The notes: a model not told the origin generated them from the sequence alone. A DNA stretch of 64,000 bases from Straminergon stramineum (GCA_963920665.1 OY987273.1:12092501-12156500), one strand, 5' to 3'. Shown: positions 44,903 to 55,704, counted from the stretch's first letter. Made by a program: numbers and translations.

Positions 44903-46961
44903 GCAAATTGACTGACCCGGTCACCTTTGCTCGATTTAAGGATGTCAAAGGTTTGAAGATAAAGACAATGTCACTGAAAAGGGAATTTTTCAAACATTGT
45001 GGCCATTTTACAGATAACGATTTTGGGACCTTTACACAGTATCTACTTGGTGAGACACCGAAACGGTAGGCTATTTACCCAAAAGTCTCTGTCTCAAAAA
45101 CCAAAATTCTTGTTCCGAACAATCTGTCACATGGTGATTGGGTGGAGAGGAAGAAGCGGAAGAAAATTGTGCTCCAAGATCTGATGGCCATTAAGCCCGC
45201 CTTAAAGTTTACGAATAGCGGTGGGGACGTCATTGATGAAACATGGAAGTCTTGGAAGGCGAGACATAGGTTTACATCGGCGACATGGGATTTCCTCATC
45301 TCACACCCCAAGGCCGAATATTTCAAGAGGCGTCTCAGAAATGATGCATGGCTCAAGCGCGCAAAGGATCTTGAGAAGCCATTTCCGGAGGTGCTTCACA
45401 TGTTCACAAGATTCATGAAGTTGAAGTACCAACTTCAGGACCAAAGCGGTGGAGTCCAAGTTAGAGGAATCGACATGTCCGCGAAGGTGCTAGTGACAAA
45501 TACCACTTATCAGTATCATAGTCGGGAGGTGGATCTTGCACTTTTGGATGCACGGGAGGTGCAAAGAACAACGTCGAGTGAAAATATAAGCGCCATTGAC
45601 CTTGTCCTCGATTTCCTCCTTTAGAAATTGAGTCCAAAAATGATTGAGCCAAATGTGTGGCTCTTCATTCTGGAAGAGAAGGAAGATGTCAAGGTTGCAA
45701 TTAGGTTTGCAACTTCCAAGCTTGAGTAGTATGAGTACGTATTGTCTACGTACATACCAAGAAGAGTAGACATGCTCAATAATGTCACCAATCGAGGGAT
45801 TGCTCCTAACGTTCCACTCTTATTCTTTTTTAAGAAAGGAAATATTTTGCACGCGCCGCTCGGGAGTTAATGAAGTCCAAGTATGATACGCCCTCAAATT
45901 GCGTGTACTACTTGGACTCTTCAAAGAATATAGAGGCAAAGTGGAGGATTGAGCCTATTGAACTTAGGATGGAGTTCTACCTAGACATCCAGCACGCTTT
46001 TGCGACGCCAGAGAAAAACGTTCTCGGCCTCTATTCGAGTGTGAAGTTCATGCTTGCTGCAAAGGTAAGTATACCCACTCTTGGAGTCTTGGAACTAGTT
46101 ATCGTCGATTTGAGGATATGGGGGGAGTTCTGTTTGATTAGTCATTACTTTCTCTTGTTAGTTTAGAATTATGTTATCCTCGACTCGAGAATAACATCAA
46201 ATGTCCAGAACTTGTGTTTTAGAATGCAACCTTCATGATAATTACTCAATTCTCCCTTTCTTCACTACAGATGTTTGGAGCTTTTTTCTATGGTTTTGTG
46301 GACAAGGATGTTGCAAAGTCGTATCTGAGAATTTCGAATCTAGTGAAGAAAATGGATAAAAACAATTTTCTGTTCTCAAATTTGCCTTATTTGTTGTTAT
46401 ATGAAAAACCAGCTGGTTGTGGACATGTGGTTGTTCATTCAAACTCTCCTTTGTCAATGCCCATGACATTTGACTCACCGCCTGCAGCGGTTGTCCTTGT
46501 TAATAGAGAGAGGGAGACGGTGGGTCCTCATCTGTGTAGTGATCTCGGCGTGGAAGGCATCGACGAGTTTGGAACCAACACGTTTCAAATTCATACGTGG
46601 ATGTCAACTCCAATCTCGCCGCCTGTATTGAAAACTGCGAACGATGAGGAGGATATGGAGACGGATTCGGAGTTTGAGCGCGAGCAACAACAATGACTGG
46701 TGCTTCCATCTAGAGGGGCAAGAGTCGAGGCTGAGCAAGATGTGATCATCAACGAAGTATTCGGGCCCAACGACATTCCCATAATTGAAGAACCACAACC
46801 TTCTCAAAGAAATAATATCCCGACGTCGCAGGAGGCTGGGGTTATCATCATTAGCGATGATGATGATATTGATCATCCCCATTCCTCAAATGATGACGAG
46901 GAGGAGGAAGGCATTCCGCCGGTGACGAAGATGAAACCTGTCGTTGCACCCTCGGGTGTGG
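44903..46961 (+). pseudogene. Gene Y, middle part
   Basis: Continues in phase after the hAT insertion: GKLTDPVTFARFKDVKGLKI and FKHCGHFTDNDFGTFTQYLL. TAG at 45,067, 45,622 and 45,727 and a frameshift near 45,868 interrupt it. The GT-AG intron 46,065-46,270 splits ...KFMLAAK from MFGAFFYGFVDKDVAKSY. After TGA at 46,694 the same frame runs through an acidic stretch (VIIISDDDDIDHPHSSNDDE) to ...VAPSGV at 46,961, where LTR-like copy 2 begins. The region 45,240-45,450 (WKARHRFTSATWDFLISHPK) looks globular. No known domain recognised. The run of TAG codons without TAA is notable. Confidence 0.55.
46065..46270 (+). other. Intron of gene Y with two type-B palindromes
   Basis: Donor GTAAGT at 46,065 and acceptor CTACAG ending at 46,270, 206 bp. 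It contains TATCGTCGATTTGAGGATA (46,100) and TATCCTCGACTCGAGAATA (46,175). Good splice sites and protein-like sequence on both sides support it. Confidence 0.7.
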
Positions 46962-47225
46962 TGTGGCAGCATGAAATTTTAATTTTTTGGTTTTACTTAG
47001 TAATACTAACCGGATAGCTAGATAGGGGTATCCGGATTTGGTTAAGAAACCATAAGGAGCGGAAATAGAAGTGGAAAATAAGATAGTGGGAAGATCTATT
47101 CAATCCAATTTCTAGAGAGTGAACGGATAGGAGCAGATGTCTGACCGGATAGGTGATGGACCGGATACCATATAGGAACCGGATCCGGATTAGGTCATAA
47201 TGAGGTGGTAGGGGGGTCCAGCCAG

Positions 47226-47233
47226 TATATAAG
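47226..47233 (+). promoter_or_regulatory. TATA box of LTR-like copy 2
   Basis: TATATAAG followed by GGCTGGCCTGGCC, 255 bp upstream of the ATG at 47,481. It is conserved in sequence and place with copy 1. Confidence 0.6.
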
Positions 47234-47480
47234 GGCTGGCCTGGCCAGTTGCACCTCTTTTTCACTTTTCCAGCGCTCTCAAGCTCCTCGTGTCTGTCAG
47301 TTTTTACTTTCCGTGTTAGTCACTGTTTCGAGTGTTTTTCGCGAGAATTATAGTGTCTGTTATAGTGTAAGTTTGGTTTCCGGTTGAGATCGGAGAGAGA
47401 AGGAAAGGAACGGGACGTGCGGCTAGGAGAGCGACAGTAAGGTAAAATCGGAAAGGGTTCCGAGTAGCTCATCCGCGACC

Positions 47481-49151
47481 ATGCTGCAGCTCAAGTGAAC
47501 TAGAGGTCATGCTAGTTCGTCGTTAGTAGTAGATGTCAAACTCCGGAAAGTAGTTCCAGTTATCCCTCTGTCAGAGGATACCCGAGCAGAACTCATGGAC
47601 GACTTGAACTCCATGGGTTGTATAGGGTTTGCAACCAAGCCCTGGGGTTTCAAGGAGGAAGTTTTCGTGCGGGAACTCTTGGGCAAAGTGTCCAATGAGT
47701 GGGACGATACGTTGAGAGCGATTCCGCCCCTCTGGACGGAAGAGGTCTGGAGGACAGTTTATAGCTTCCGGTTAGGAGGATTTGGAATGGCCAGCCGGAA
47801 GGACGACTTCGTCCGAGGCAAGTTTGAGGGTGCAGTAAACCCGAAGGACGGATACGCCATAGAGGACTGCAAGGATGAGCGGAACCGCCGACTCTTACAG
47901 TTCCTCGTTCCGATCCTCCATCCAGAAAAGCCAACAAGGATAACCATTACCCTTTCGAACACCATTTTCGGGGCTTTGAGAGGGGACCGGAAAGTTGACT
48001 GGGCCCGGATCATTTCCGATCTGGTGCTCTAGTTAGTTAATAGAGTTGGAAAGAGTAGGGCAACTCCAGTGAGCCTCTACTTCATGCACCTCTATCAGTC
48101 TCATCAACTCCTGAATGACAGAGAGGACGAGGTGTGGAAGACTCAACAAGTAGTGCTGAGGTATGGAGAGTTAGGATCGGATCGGGAGAGCGAATCCGGT
48201 TCTGAACTGGGAGAGGATTCGGAGTCGGAAGATGAGGAGGCGCCAATACCACCGGTCAAGCGTCACAAGACTACCTCCCCCAACAAATGAGGGACGCCAC
48301 CTGGTCACAACACTCCAGCTCCGGAAGGGAAACCGGAAGAGGAGAAGGCAGTATCGGAGAAAGTGGATCCTGAGGACCCGTTCCAACCCCTGGTGAAGGT
48401 CCTTTGTGACATCAAGATGGATTGGGAACGCAAGAGAAGGATAGTTGTAGCCATCGGGCAGTTGGTGGGAGTAGCACCCGATAGAGAGCTACTGGAAAAG
48501 GTGGCGGGTTGTATCTCTGATCCAGTCAAGGCCCGGAAGCAGGAAGCAGAGATCCGCCGGTTACAAGAGGAGGTGGATCGGATGAAGACGGAGATCCTGG
48601 TGCATAAGGAGAACTTCGCAGCCACCAAGTCTATTGCAAAGGATGCTCGACAGATGATGGAGCAAGTGAAGGCCACGTTTGGGGAGACCGGAACGGCCCT
48701 CACCAAAGCAAAGTTGTTTGACGAGAGGGTGCACGAGGAGAAGAAGCTATTCGGTTCCCGGATGGTAAGGATTCTCAACGACTTTGCCGAGCAGGTAGAA
48801 GCGGCAATGAAGGAGGCACAGAAGGCAACGAACCGGATAGAGGAGAGTACCCGGATACTGTCGAGAGCAACTTGCTCTCGCGGTATCCGACTCTCGAATA
48901 TCTCTCTCCCAGATTCGTTCCCGGAAGTGACAATAGGAGAAGGGAAGGATGCGACCCCCAAGTCCAAGAGAACGACCGAGGCTGGCACGCTTGGAACCGC
49001 CATCGACTTGGACTCACCACCCACGTCCATAAGAGGCAATCCGGTTCCTCGACCTCAGGAGGTAGAGAGGAGTCGGAATCTAAACGATGTTTTCGAGCAG
49101 ATGGACCCGGGAGCGGACAGCGCGACCATCGGATCGCGAATAAAGGCTTAG
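47481..49151 (+). pseudogene. Copy 2 gag-like plant-transposon ORF
   Basis: One frame of 557 codons from ATG 47,481 to TAG 49,149, with in-frame TGA at 47,496, TAG at 48,030 and TGA at 48,288. The TGA at 48,288 stands where copy 1 has CGA. N-terminal globular domain: MGCIGFATKPWGFKEEVFVR, EEVWRTVYSF, VNPKDGYAIEDCKDERN, NTIFGALRGDRKVDWARIIS. Acidic linker (SELGEDSESEDEE) and a basic patch follow. The coiled coil spans about 355-440 (RKQEAEIRRLQEEVDRMKTE). The tail is Ser/Pro-rich (NDVFEQMDPG). The N-terminal part resembles gag-like 'putative plant transposon protein' domains (weak, inference). It has no protease or nucleic-acid-binding knuckle. If read through, it would be a structural gag-type product. 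Confidence 0.65.
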
Positions 49152-50332
49152 GATGTACAGAGTAGGTAGAATAGGAACGGATACGGAAACTGTTCCGATC
49201 TAGTTGGGAGTAGGTAGGACCGGAAAGTTTGACTGAGATGGCGGCAGAACTTTCGCGAGTTTTCTTGCCCATTTGTAACTTTTTGAAATGTATATAGTTA
49301 GCACCCGCGAGGGACGTTGGGAGTCTTCTTTTTGCAATTTCTATTGTACCTTTGTATGCGCTCTGTTGTTGTGTGTGTCTCCCAAGCTTGGCAGGTTTGC
49401 ATGATGTGGAGTTAGGAAGGCGTAAGGCAAATTTGTGATTAGATTTTTCCCCTTAGTGCGATAGTTTCCGATCCTTAGTGTGTGTGCAGATTGTGTAAGA
49501 GTTGGGAGTGTATTTCAGTGCCTCAGCAAGATCTAGGGTTTTGAAGTTCCAGGTGAGATAGCCGCTGTTAGGCTAGGCGGATAGGGAGGGTATCCTTAGT
49601 CGCGCTAGAACTCTTGGACGGGGAGTCCAGTTGAGTGTCCGACCTTCTGAGAGGTCTCACCACCTTAGTTGGTAAATGGAATGATCCTAGTTACTGTTGG
49701 AACGGACGAGTACACTTGTAACCACCTAGCTTCGCACGGGTAGGAGTTGGCATTGAGGTCGTTGTAGTAAGAACGGATCGTATAGGGGATCTCTGTGTGA
49801 CCTGCATTCCGGATTGCTGTCGGGAGTGCTGTGAGGGATCAAATCGGATTTGAGTTAGTTAGGAGAGGAAGGGAGAGAACAGTGGGTCTTCAACCATTAT
49901 AATCCGCAGAAGGAGTGGTGGGCCTACCACTCAGAAACCTAAGCGGCAAACCCTCTGATGGTCCAACAGAGGCAAAACTAAACCGGAAGAGAGTTGAGGA
50001 GGTACAGGAACGAGCCAGAGCGGATTGGTTCAGAGCAGGACTAGGACCGAAATTGTTTAGGTCCTGGAGATTGGGAGAATTGGGTTAACCGGAGGATTAA
50101 AGAATCGGACGAGAAGCAATCCGGTCCTAATCCTCTTGGTGGTTGGTTGTTTCTGGTTTTAGATCTAGGACCGGAAAGGAAGTTTTAGAGGGTGAGAGAG
50201 CTTCCTCGCCCAAAACAAGTAAATACTTCACAGAATCTTGTGGGTTCGATCTTTAGAGTCACTTCGTTATGCTCTAGAGTGATTTTTGTGAGCATAATAG
50301 GGAATTTACTTATCTTGTGCTGCGACATGTGG

Positions 50333-51147
50333 TCGTCAAGGTGGAGAAGGATTGGTGGCAAAAGGACAAGGAGAAAAGAGAGAGAAGAATCACACAGAAG
50401 GCGGAGAAAGAGGCGAAGGAGAAGCAACTGGCAGATGCAGTTGCGAAAAATGCAGAGACGAATGCTAAAATGCTGAAAATGCAAGAGGAGTGGAAGGCTC
50501 AATTCTCTGAGTTGAACAGTCAAGTTGCATTGCTGCTATAGGCGATGAATTTGCAGAGCAGCCAATCTCTAAGCCAACCACTGTTCGTTTTTAGGGCTCC
50601 AACTCCTCAGCCTTTACCTTCGATAGTCCATGGTCCTAACTTATAGGAAATGCAACGTATAGTACCGGTATTGTCTTATCTTCGAGTCGAGGATAACCAA
50701 GACTATGTTTCCCTCGCTCATGAGGATCTGGTCAACTCAACACCAGCATCCCAACTGCCAGAAGTTTCTTCTCGAGATCAAGCGGCATTCGAAGTCCTTG
50801 TTCTTGGAGGTGAGGACGTCTCTCAAGCAAAAGAAGAGACAAAAGTTTCATAGCAGTATCATCAAGGCGATGATAAGGGCGAAGTGGAATCAGGACCTAT
50901 TTCATAGGCACCCAAAATGGAGACATCGGTGTGCGGCACGTCGTCTCAGGTCGTGGAGGAGTTGCACTCACCCTTATTCGTAGAGGAAGAAAGGGTCGAT
51001 TACGAAGCCAACAAGGACGATACCCAAGATAATGTGGCAGAGGAGATCCAAGGGGGCCCTCCTACTATAGCGGCAATGGGAGGGGATGAGCCTCAAGAGC
51101 ATGGATCTGCTCAGGTACAACCCTCTAACCCATACGGTTTCGATTGA
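50333..51147 (+). pseudogene. Gene Y, 3' part
   Basis: Resumes in phase after copy 2 (VVKVEKDWWQKDKEKRERR). A charged coiled coil follows (QKAEKEAKEKQLADAVAKNA, EEWKAQFSELNSQ), then an acidic, disordered tail to a TGA at 51,145. The four in-frame stops (50,539, 50,644, 50,851 and one near 50,905) are all TAG. It probably forms the C-terminus of the gene that begins at 21.2 kb. Confidence 0.5.
50677..50875. repeat. Two type-B palindromes within the gene Y 3' part
   Basis: TATCTTCGAGTCGAGGATA at 50,677-50,695 and TATCATCAAGGCGATGATA at 50,857-50,875. These lie in stretches that can be read as coding. Weaker half-sites occur at 52,981 and 53,083. Confidence 0.6.
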
Positions 51148-51439
51148 GTCGATAGAACTTGAAGTCGATCATGTCTGTGTGTATGAAGAGTAGGGAGAAG
51201 GCTTTGAGTAGTCATTGAATCTCATATGTACTCTTGTTGCGTGGTAGGATGGTGTGACCACTCGTTGATTGCTTGCGCATGGACTACATATCCGTTTGCG
51301 GCTCCTTCTCATGTAGTCTAGTGTACCATAGTTTTGTTAGAATAGATTTTGCGACCCTATTTGAAATAGAAAATTTTCACATGTATTATGTAATCTATGT
51401 AAATAAAATATGCACATTTTCAAATATCAAGTAGTCTAA
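51148..51439. other. Spacer between gene Y and the FCP1-like gene
   Basis: About 290 bp without a supported ORF. It may contain the end of gene Y or an intron. Confidence 0.35.
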
Positions 51440-52482
51440 TTGGATCCTGCTTTTGATGTTTTGGGTGACCAGCTCGAAAAACTTGAAAGTGTGCACCGCC
51501 CACTGCCAATGAAAGCACTTCCTATTGGGAGACCGCAGTCGATTAATGGAATTCAATGCATCTCTCTCCTTTTTGGCTCACCCGTTTCTGCGTTTAAACA
51601 AGTAACTTCATTTCTTTGTTGTTATGCTCTGATTAGGTAGTAGTAGAGGGCAGAAGAGAGATCGTACCCAAGAATGTGCCTCCCGTACTTCCTCCACCGT
51701 GGAGGAAGTGGATGAACATTGTCTTTGACTTGAACGGCATATTCTGTCAAACGGCAATGAAGTCCTATGGGGAGAAATTCAAACCATACAAGCTCGAAGA
51801 CAATGTTCTCTACCATAGAAATCCCACAATCATCGGACCCAAGGCGGTATTCGCTCGGCAAAATTTGGGGGAATTCCTCCGGCAGGTTTTGACGATCGCA
51901 GATAGGGTCTTAGTATGGACCACGATGTTGAAGTGTAACGCAGAACCCATTGCTAGACACTTGTTCAATGGTTGTAGAGGACCCTATGATATCCTTAGTC
52001 AGGAACAATGCAAAAAGATAGAGTACTCTCTAGGAAAGTTCTTTCATCTCGGTGAGCAAGTGCATTGTATGAAAGTGCTCTCCGAGACCTTGTTCTACAA
52101 TCCGAGCGGAAGCACGTCCTTCACTTCGGATAATACGCTTCTCATTGATGACTCTCCGAATAAGAGTGTCTGCAATGAGAATGGGAATGCCATATTCCTA
52201 GACACTTGGAGGCACCATAATCGCAGAGACGACGTCCTCATAGGGGAACTTCTGCCATGGCTTAGACGTCTAGATTCGAACTGGCAATCGGGCCAAATGT
52301 AGACATACGTCGAGGAAAACCGCATTGGTTTGAACCCATTGGGAGCCGAGGACTACAAGGTGTAGGAGCTCATAGACGGGATGAGAGAGTCCTCGAAGGT
52401 CATGGGTTCTAGATACGAGCTCCCTCGAATAGGCGTAATCATAAAGCGAGGCCAAAGTAGGAAGTACGTTGAAAAGTAGATT
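51440..52482 (+). pseudogene. FCP1/NIF-type (HAD) phosphatase-like gene in the 44.5-kb element
   Basis: A likely first segment is 51,440-51,601 (DPAFDVLGDQLEKLESVHRP...FGSPVSAFKQ). A 35-bp GTAACT...ATTAG gap follows, shorter than a normal plant intron. The main exon starts at 51,637 (VVVEGRREIVPKNVPPVLPP). Motifs: WMNIVFDLNGIFCQT (motif I; D-L-N replaces the usual D-x-D, so the acid/base Asp is Asn), FARQNLGEFL, RVLVWTTM (motif II), CMKVLSE and LLIDDSPNKSVCN (motif III/IV). TAG at 52,300 and 52,363 are in frame; the frame ends at 52,480. FCP1-family enzymes remove phosphate from phosphoserine, for example in the RNA polymerase II tail. The Asn substitution makes catalysis doubtful. Its role in a transposon is unknown. 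Confidence 0.7.
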
Positions 52483-52749
52483 CTCTCTAGATGTGAGATA
52501 GTATTTTGTGTATAGTCGTCGATTTGTACACTACGATCTTTTGTAAATAATATATTGAGTTCGGATTTCTCTTGAACCTTTGCCGTGTGCTTGGGGGGTT
52601 CACTATCCATGTCCCCCATTCTCGATTGAAGATGCCTTTGCATTATATTTATTTGACGGTGGGTAATGTGGGTGGGCTTGTGGAATTTGCACGTATTGTA
52701 GGTTGGAGGCGTTTGCTTCGTTGAACTGCCAAAAAGGCAAAGATTGACT

Positions 52750-53621
52750 AGGAGTCTACTCTTTGGATCCGAAAGGTCGCTCTCCAACCAGTCCGAATCC
52801 GAGGGGGGGAGTTGCAACACGATTCCGTATTCCAAGCCATACATGTTGCGATCTGCCACGAATGCTACATCTACGGCCATAGACTATTCCAAGGGGGATG
52901 TGGAAGAAGGCATTGTGGACAACCCCCAAGTTGCGAACCTGTAAGGACTCCCATCTGCTCTCCTTTGCCGTTGAAATAAGCATCCTCGACCCGAGGGGAC
53001 TCGTTCTCCCCTGCTCCACGGACCGATGCTGCAACCAGTTGTAAACTAGACCTACCACTAGACAAACCGGCAAGTTGTCCTTGGCTCGAGGATGCACTTC
53101 AATTATCGCTCGCGATTCAGCACCTTCCTAATGACATTGTCGGACGTAAGGCGACACCTGCGTTCGACCATGAGACAAAGAGTGCATTGCCCTTGCCCAC
53201 GACTGATGCTCTTGGACCTCGGCTCCAAAATAAACAAGCTCGTCCCTCGCTATCTGTTGGAGCCAGACGATCTCCTTCTGCCGACAGTCTCTTCCGACAA
53301 CAAATTTTCAAAGATCATAGGCGGTTGTTGGACTCCAAAATAGTTGGGGCTCCACTTCCATACGTGGACAATGTCAATGCAACACTACCGAGGCTACCTC
53401 CTTGAGGGTCAAAATCGCTTTCCACTTCAAAGGTGCCGCAAGCTACTCGAAGGCCAAAGCGGAAAGACAATGGATCTCAAAGTTTGGATTTGCACAGCAC
53501 ATTGGACGGTGGAAGTGGGCAACACTATCATTCCCGACGCGATGATATCTTTAAAGGTCTAGAAAAGATAAAAGCAATGGAAGCAACCAAGAGCAATAGT
53601 ACAGCCAATAGCGATGCTTAG
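52750..53621 (+). pseudogene. Possible Ser/Pro-rich ORF near the right end of the 44.5-kb element
   Basis: One plus-strand frame from after a TAG (52,749) to TAG 53,619 is protein-like for about 290 codons, with TAA near 52,977 and TGA at 53,403. Segments: GGELQHDSVFQAIHVAICHE, DALQLSLAIQHLPNDIVGRK, KQARPSLSVGARRSPSADSL and RPKRKDNGSQSLDLHSTLDG. No family recognised. No start codon is fixed, and it could be the tail of the FCP1-like gene. Other frames are also partly open, so confidence is low. Confidence 0.3.
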
Positions 53622-54105
53622 GTGACCAACTAAAGTTTTTGAAGCCAAATAAACTTCGGGGTCTCTTTTACTATTAATAGCATGGAAAATAATCACAAAA
53701 AAATACCTAAAGTAGTTCAGTACTCTTACATGTACGGTAATGTTCCTTGTTACTACTTACATTCTAGGCAATCGTTTGCCTTCATAATTCAATCACTTCA
53801 AAGGACATTGTGAACAAAAAGTTAGATACTCTTTGTGTATTCAATCTCCCAAATAAGTCAAATGGATTGAATTGAAATTCACTTGCATTTCATTTTTCCA
53901 AGGGCTTTGGTACATTCTTGAATGAACTTCTTAATATGTCTTTTCATGAGTTGTTGCAATCGATGCAATTCGACTCACTTGTTTTAAGTCATTTGAACCC
54001 AACCCTTATTCAAAACTATGTGTCCTTGGTTTTTATCCTTGGGTTCAACAACTATTACCTCAATGAAGCTTCGCACTCGTTTTTCAAAGTCTCAAAATAA
54101 CCATA
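53622..54105. other. Right subterminal region of the 44.5-kb element
   Basis: AT-rich, no gene. Unlike the left end it has no extra AATTGAGAC copies. Confidence 0.45.
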
Positions 54106-54127
54106 TTGTCTCAATTTAACGAATAAG
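54106..54127 (-). repeat. Right terminal inverted repeat of the 44.5-kb element
   Basis: Perfect 22-bp inverse of 9,591-9,612. Three bases later, TTTTCTCACAAACTTTGCC resumes the copy 1 ORF. Confidence 0.85.
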
Positions 54128-54130
54128 TCA

Positions 54131-54431
54131 TTTTCTCACAAACTTTGCCAAGCAAGTGGAAGTGGAAATGAAGGAGGCATGGAAGGCGGGGGATTGGATG
54201 GAGGAGAGTACCCAGATATTGTTGGGAGCCACCTGCTCTCGAGGTATTCGACTCTCGGATATATCTCTTCCGGATTCGTTTCTGGATGCAACGATAGGGG
54301 AGGGGAAGGATGCCACTCCCAAGTCCAAGAGATCGGAAGCGAAGGCGAATCTGGCCGGAACGCCCGGAACCACCATTGACTTGGACTCAACCCTCGGATC
54401 CCCAAATGACGATCTAGTTCCTAACCCTTAG
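54131..54431 (+). pseudogene. Copy 1 gag-like ORF, C-terminal part
   Basis: FAKQVEVEMKEAWKAGD, then CSRGIRLSDISLPDSF and DATPKSKRSEAK, match the copy 2 C-terminus. TAG at 54,429 stands where copy 2 has CAG (..RPQEVE), another CAG to TAG change. Homology continues about 90 nt past it (NEIFEQMELG). Confidence 0.65.
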
Positions 54432-55704
54432 GAGGGGGAACGGAATTGGAACTTGAACGAGATCTTTGAGCAAATGGAGTTGGGAGTGGATAGTGCCACC
54501 ATTGGATCTCAGGTGGGTACTTAGTGTGTATATAATAGGAATGTTAGAAATGGATTTGGATCTTGTTCTGATCTGGTTAGGAATAGGTAGGACTGAAAAG
54601 TCTGGCCCAAGTTGTGGCGGAACTTTTGCAAGCTTTCTCGCCCACTTGTACTTTTTGATTGTATTTAAGTCAGTCCCTACGAAGGGTACTGGTGTATTTT
54701 CTCTTTGCAAATTCCTTGTACCTTTGTATGCGCTCTTGTGTTGTATATGTATCTCCCAAGCTTGGCAGAATTGCATGGCGTGGAGTTAGGAAGGTGTAGG
54801 ACTAATTTGTGAATTGATTTCTCCCCTTGGCGTGTAAGTTTCTGATCCTTAGTGTATGAAAGCAGGTTGTGGAAGTGTTGGGAGTGGACTTCAGTGCCTC
54901 AACAAATCTAGAGTTTTGAGTTCTGGGTGAGAAAACCATTGTTAGGCTAGGCGGATAGGGAGGGTATCCTTAGTCGCGCTAGAACTCCTGGGTGGGAAAT
55001 GCGGTTGAGTGTCCGATCTTCTGAGAGGTCTCACCACCTTAGTTCGTAAACAAAATAACTCTGGTAAGTGTTGGAACAAACGAGTACACTTGTGACCACC
55101 TAGCTTCGTATGGATAGGAACTTGCATCAAGGTCGTTGTAGTAAGAAAGGATCGTACAGGGGGTCTCTGTGTGACCTGCGAACCAGATTGCTGTCTGGGT
55201 TGTTGTGAGGGATCAAACCGGATCCGAGTTAGTTTAGGAGAGGAAGAGATAGGACAGTGGGCCTTCAGCCACTATAATCCACAAAATGAGTGGTGGGCCT
55301 ACCACTCACAAAACCAAGTGGCGACCCCTTTGATGGTCTAACAGAGGTAAAACTAAACTGAAATAGGAGTGAGGAGATATACGGACAATCCCAAATGGAT
55401 TGGTCCAGAAGAGTACGAGGACTAGAAGTGGTGCGGTCCTGGCATTGGATTAAATTGGATCAACCGGAGATTTAGGGAACCGGGTAGGGAACAAATCCGG
55501 TCTGCTACTATTTGGTGGTTGGTTGTTTCCGGTTTTAGATCTAGGACCAGAAGAAAGGATTTAAGAGGTTAGAAAGGCTTACTCGCTTAATAAAGTTAAA
55601 TACTTCACAGAATCTCGTGGGTTCGATCTTTAGAGTCACTTCGTTATGCTCTAGAGTGATTTTTGTGAATATAACAAGGAATTTACTTACTCTATGCTGC
55701 GACA
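54131..55704 (+). mobile_element. LTR-like element copy 1, 3' part
   Basis: Collinear with 48,770-50,327 of copy 2: end of the ORF, then landmarks such as TTGTACCTTTGTATGCGCTC, TCTGAGAGGTCTCACCACCT and GTCACTTCGTTATGCTCTAG. It ends CTATGCTGCGACA at 55,704, followed by the duplication AAAGT. The 1.27 kb after the ORF has no gene. Confidence 0.8.

Larger units (their letters stand above)
46962..50327 (+). mobile_element. LTR-like element copy 2 (complete, 3,366 bp)
   Basis: Starts TGTGGCAGCATGAAATT and ends ATCTTGTGCTGCGACA. The outer 10 bp are inverted repeats with one mismatch (TGTGGCAGCA against TGTCGCAGCA). The flanking duplication TGTGG is at 46,957-46,961 and 50,328-50,332. Removing the element and one duplication joins gene Y in frame (VAPSGVVVKVEKDWW). 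No long terminal direct repeat, RT or integrase lies within. The unit has a CCGGAT-rich leader, a TATA box, one ORF of about 557 codons and about 1.17 kb of 3' sequence without a gene (49,152-50,327). It is either a solo LTR of an element with coding LTRs or a non-autonomous unit mobilised by LTR machinery. Confidence 0.85.
9588..54130. mobile_element. Giant 44.5-kb TIR element with a DUF7869-type transposase-like gene (contains two later insertions)
   Basis: Bounded by perfect 22-bp terminal inverted repeats beginning CTTATTCGTTAAATTGAGAC (9,591-9,612 and 54,106-54,127). It interrupts the ORF of LTR-like copy 1; the flanks align with copy 2 around GATTCTCAACGACTTTGCC. GATTCTAA on the left and TTTTCTCA on the right look like a decayed 8-bp duplication of GATTCTCA. 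Without the hAT (21.9 kb) and LTR-like (3.4 kb) insertions it measures about 19.3 kb. Contents: DUF7869-type gene (minus strand, next to the left end), then on the plus strand gene Y, an FCP1-like gene and a Ser/Pro-rich ORF towards the right end. It carries about 18 palindromes TATCRTCGAGTCGAYGATA that I did not see elsewhere in the window. Confidence 0.8.

Noticed and set aside
46962..50327. Complete LTR retrotransposon
   Set aside because: No second LTR, primer-binding site, polypurine tract, protease, reverse transcriptase or integrase could be found between the termini.
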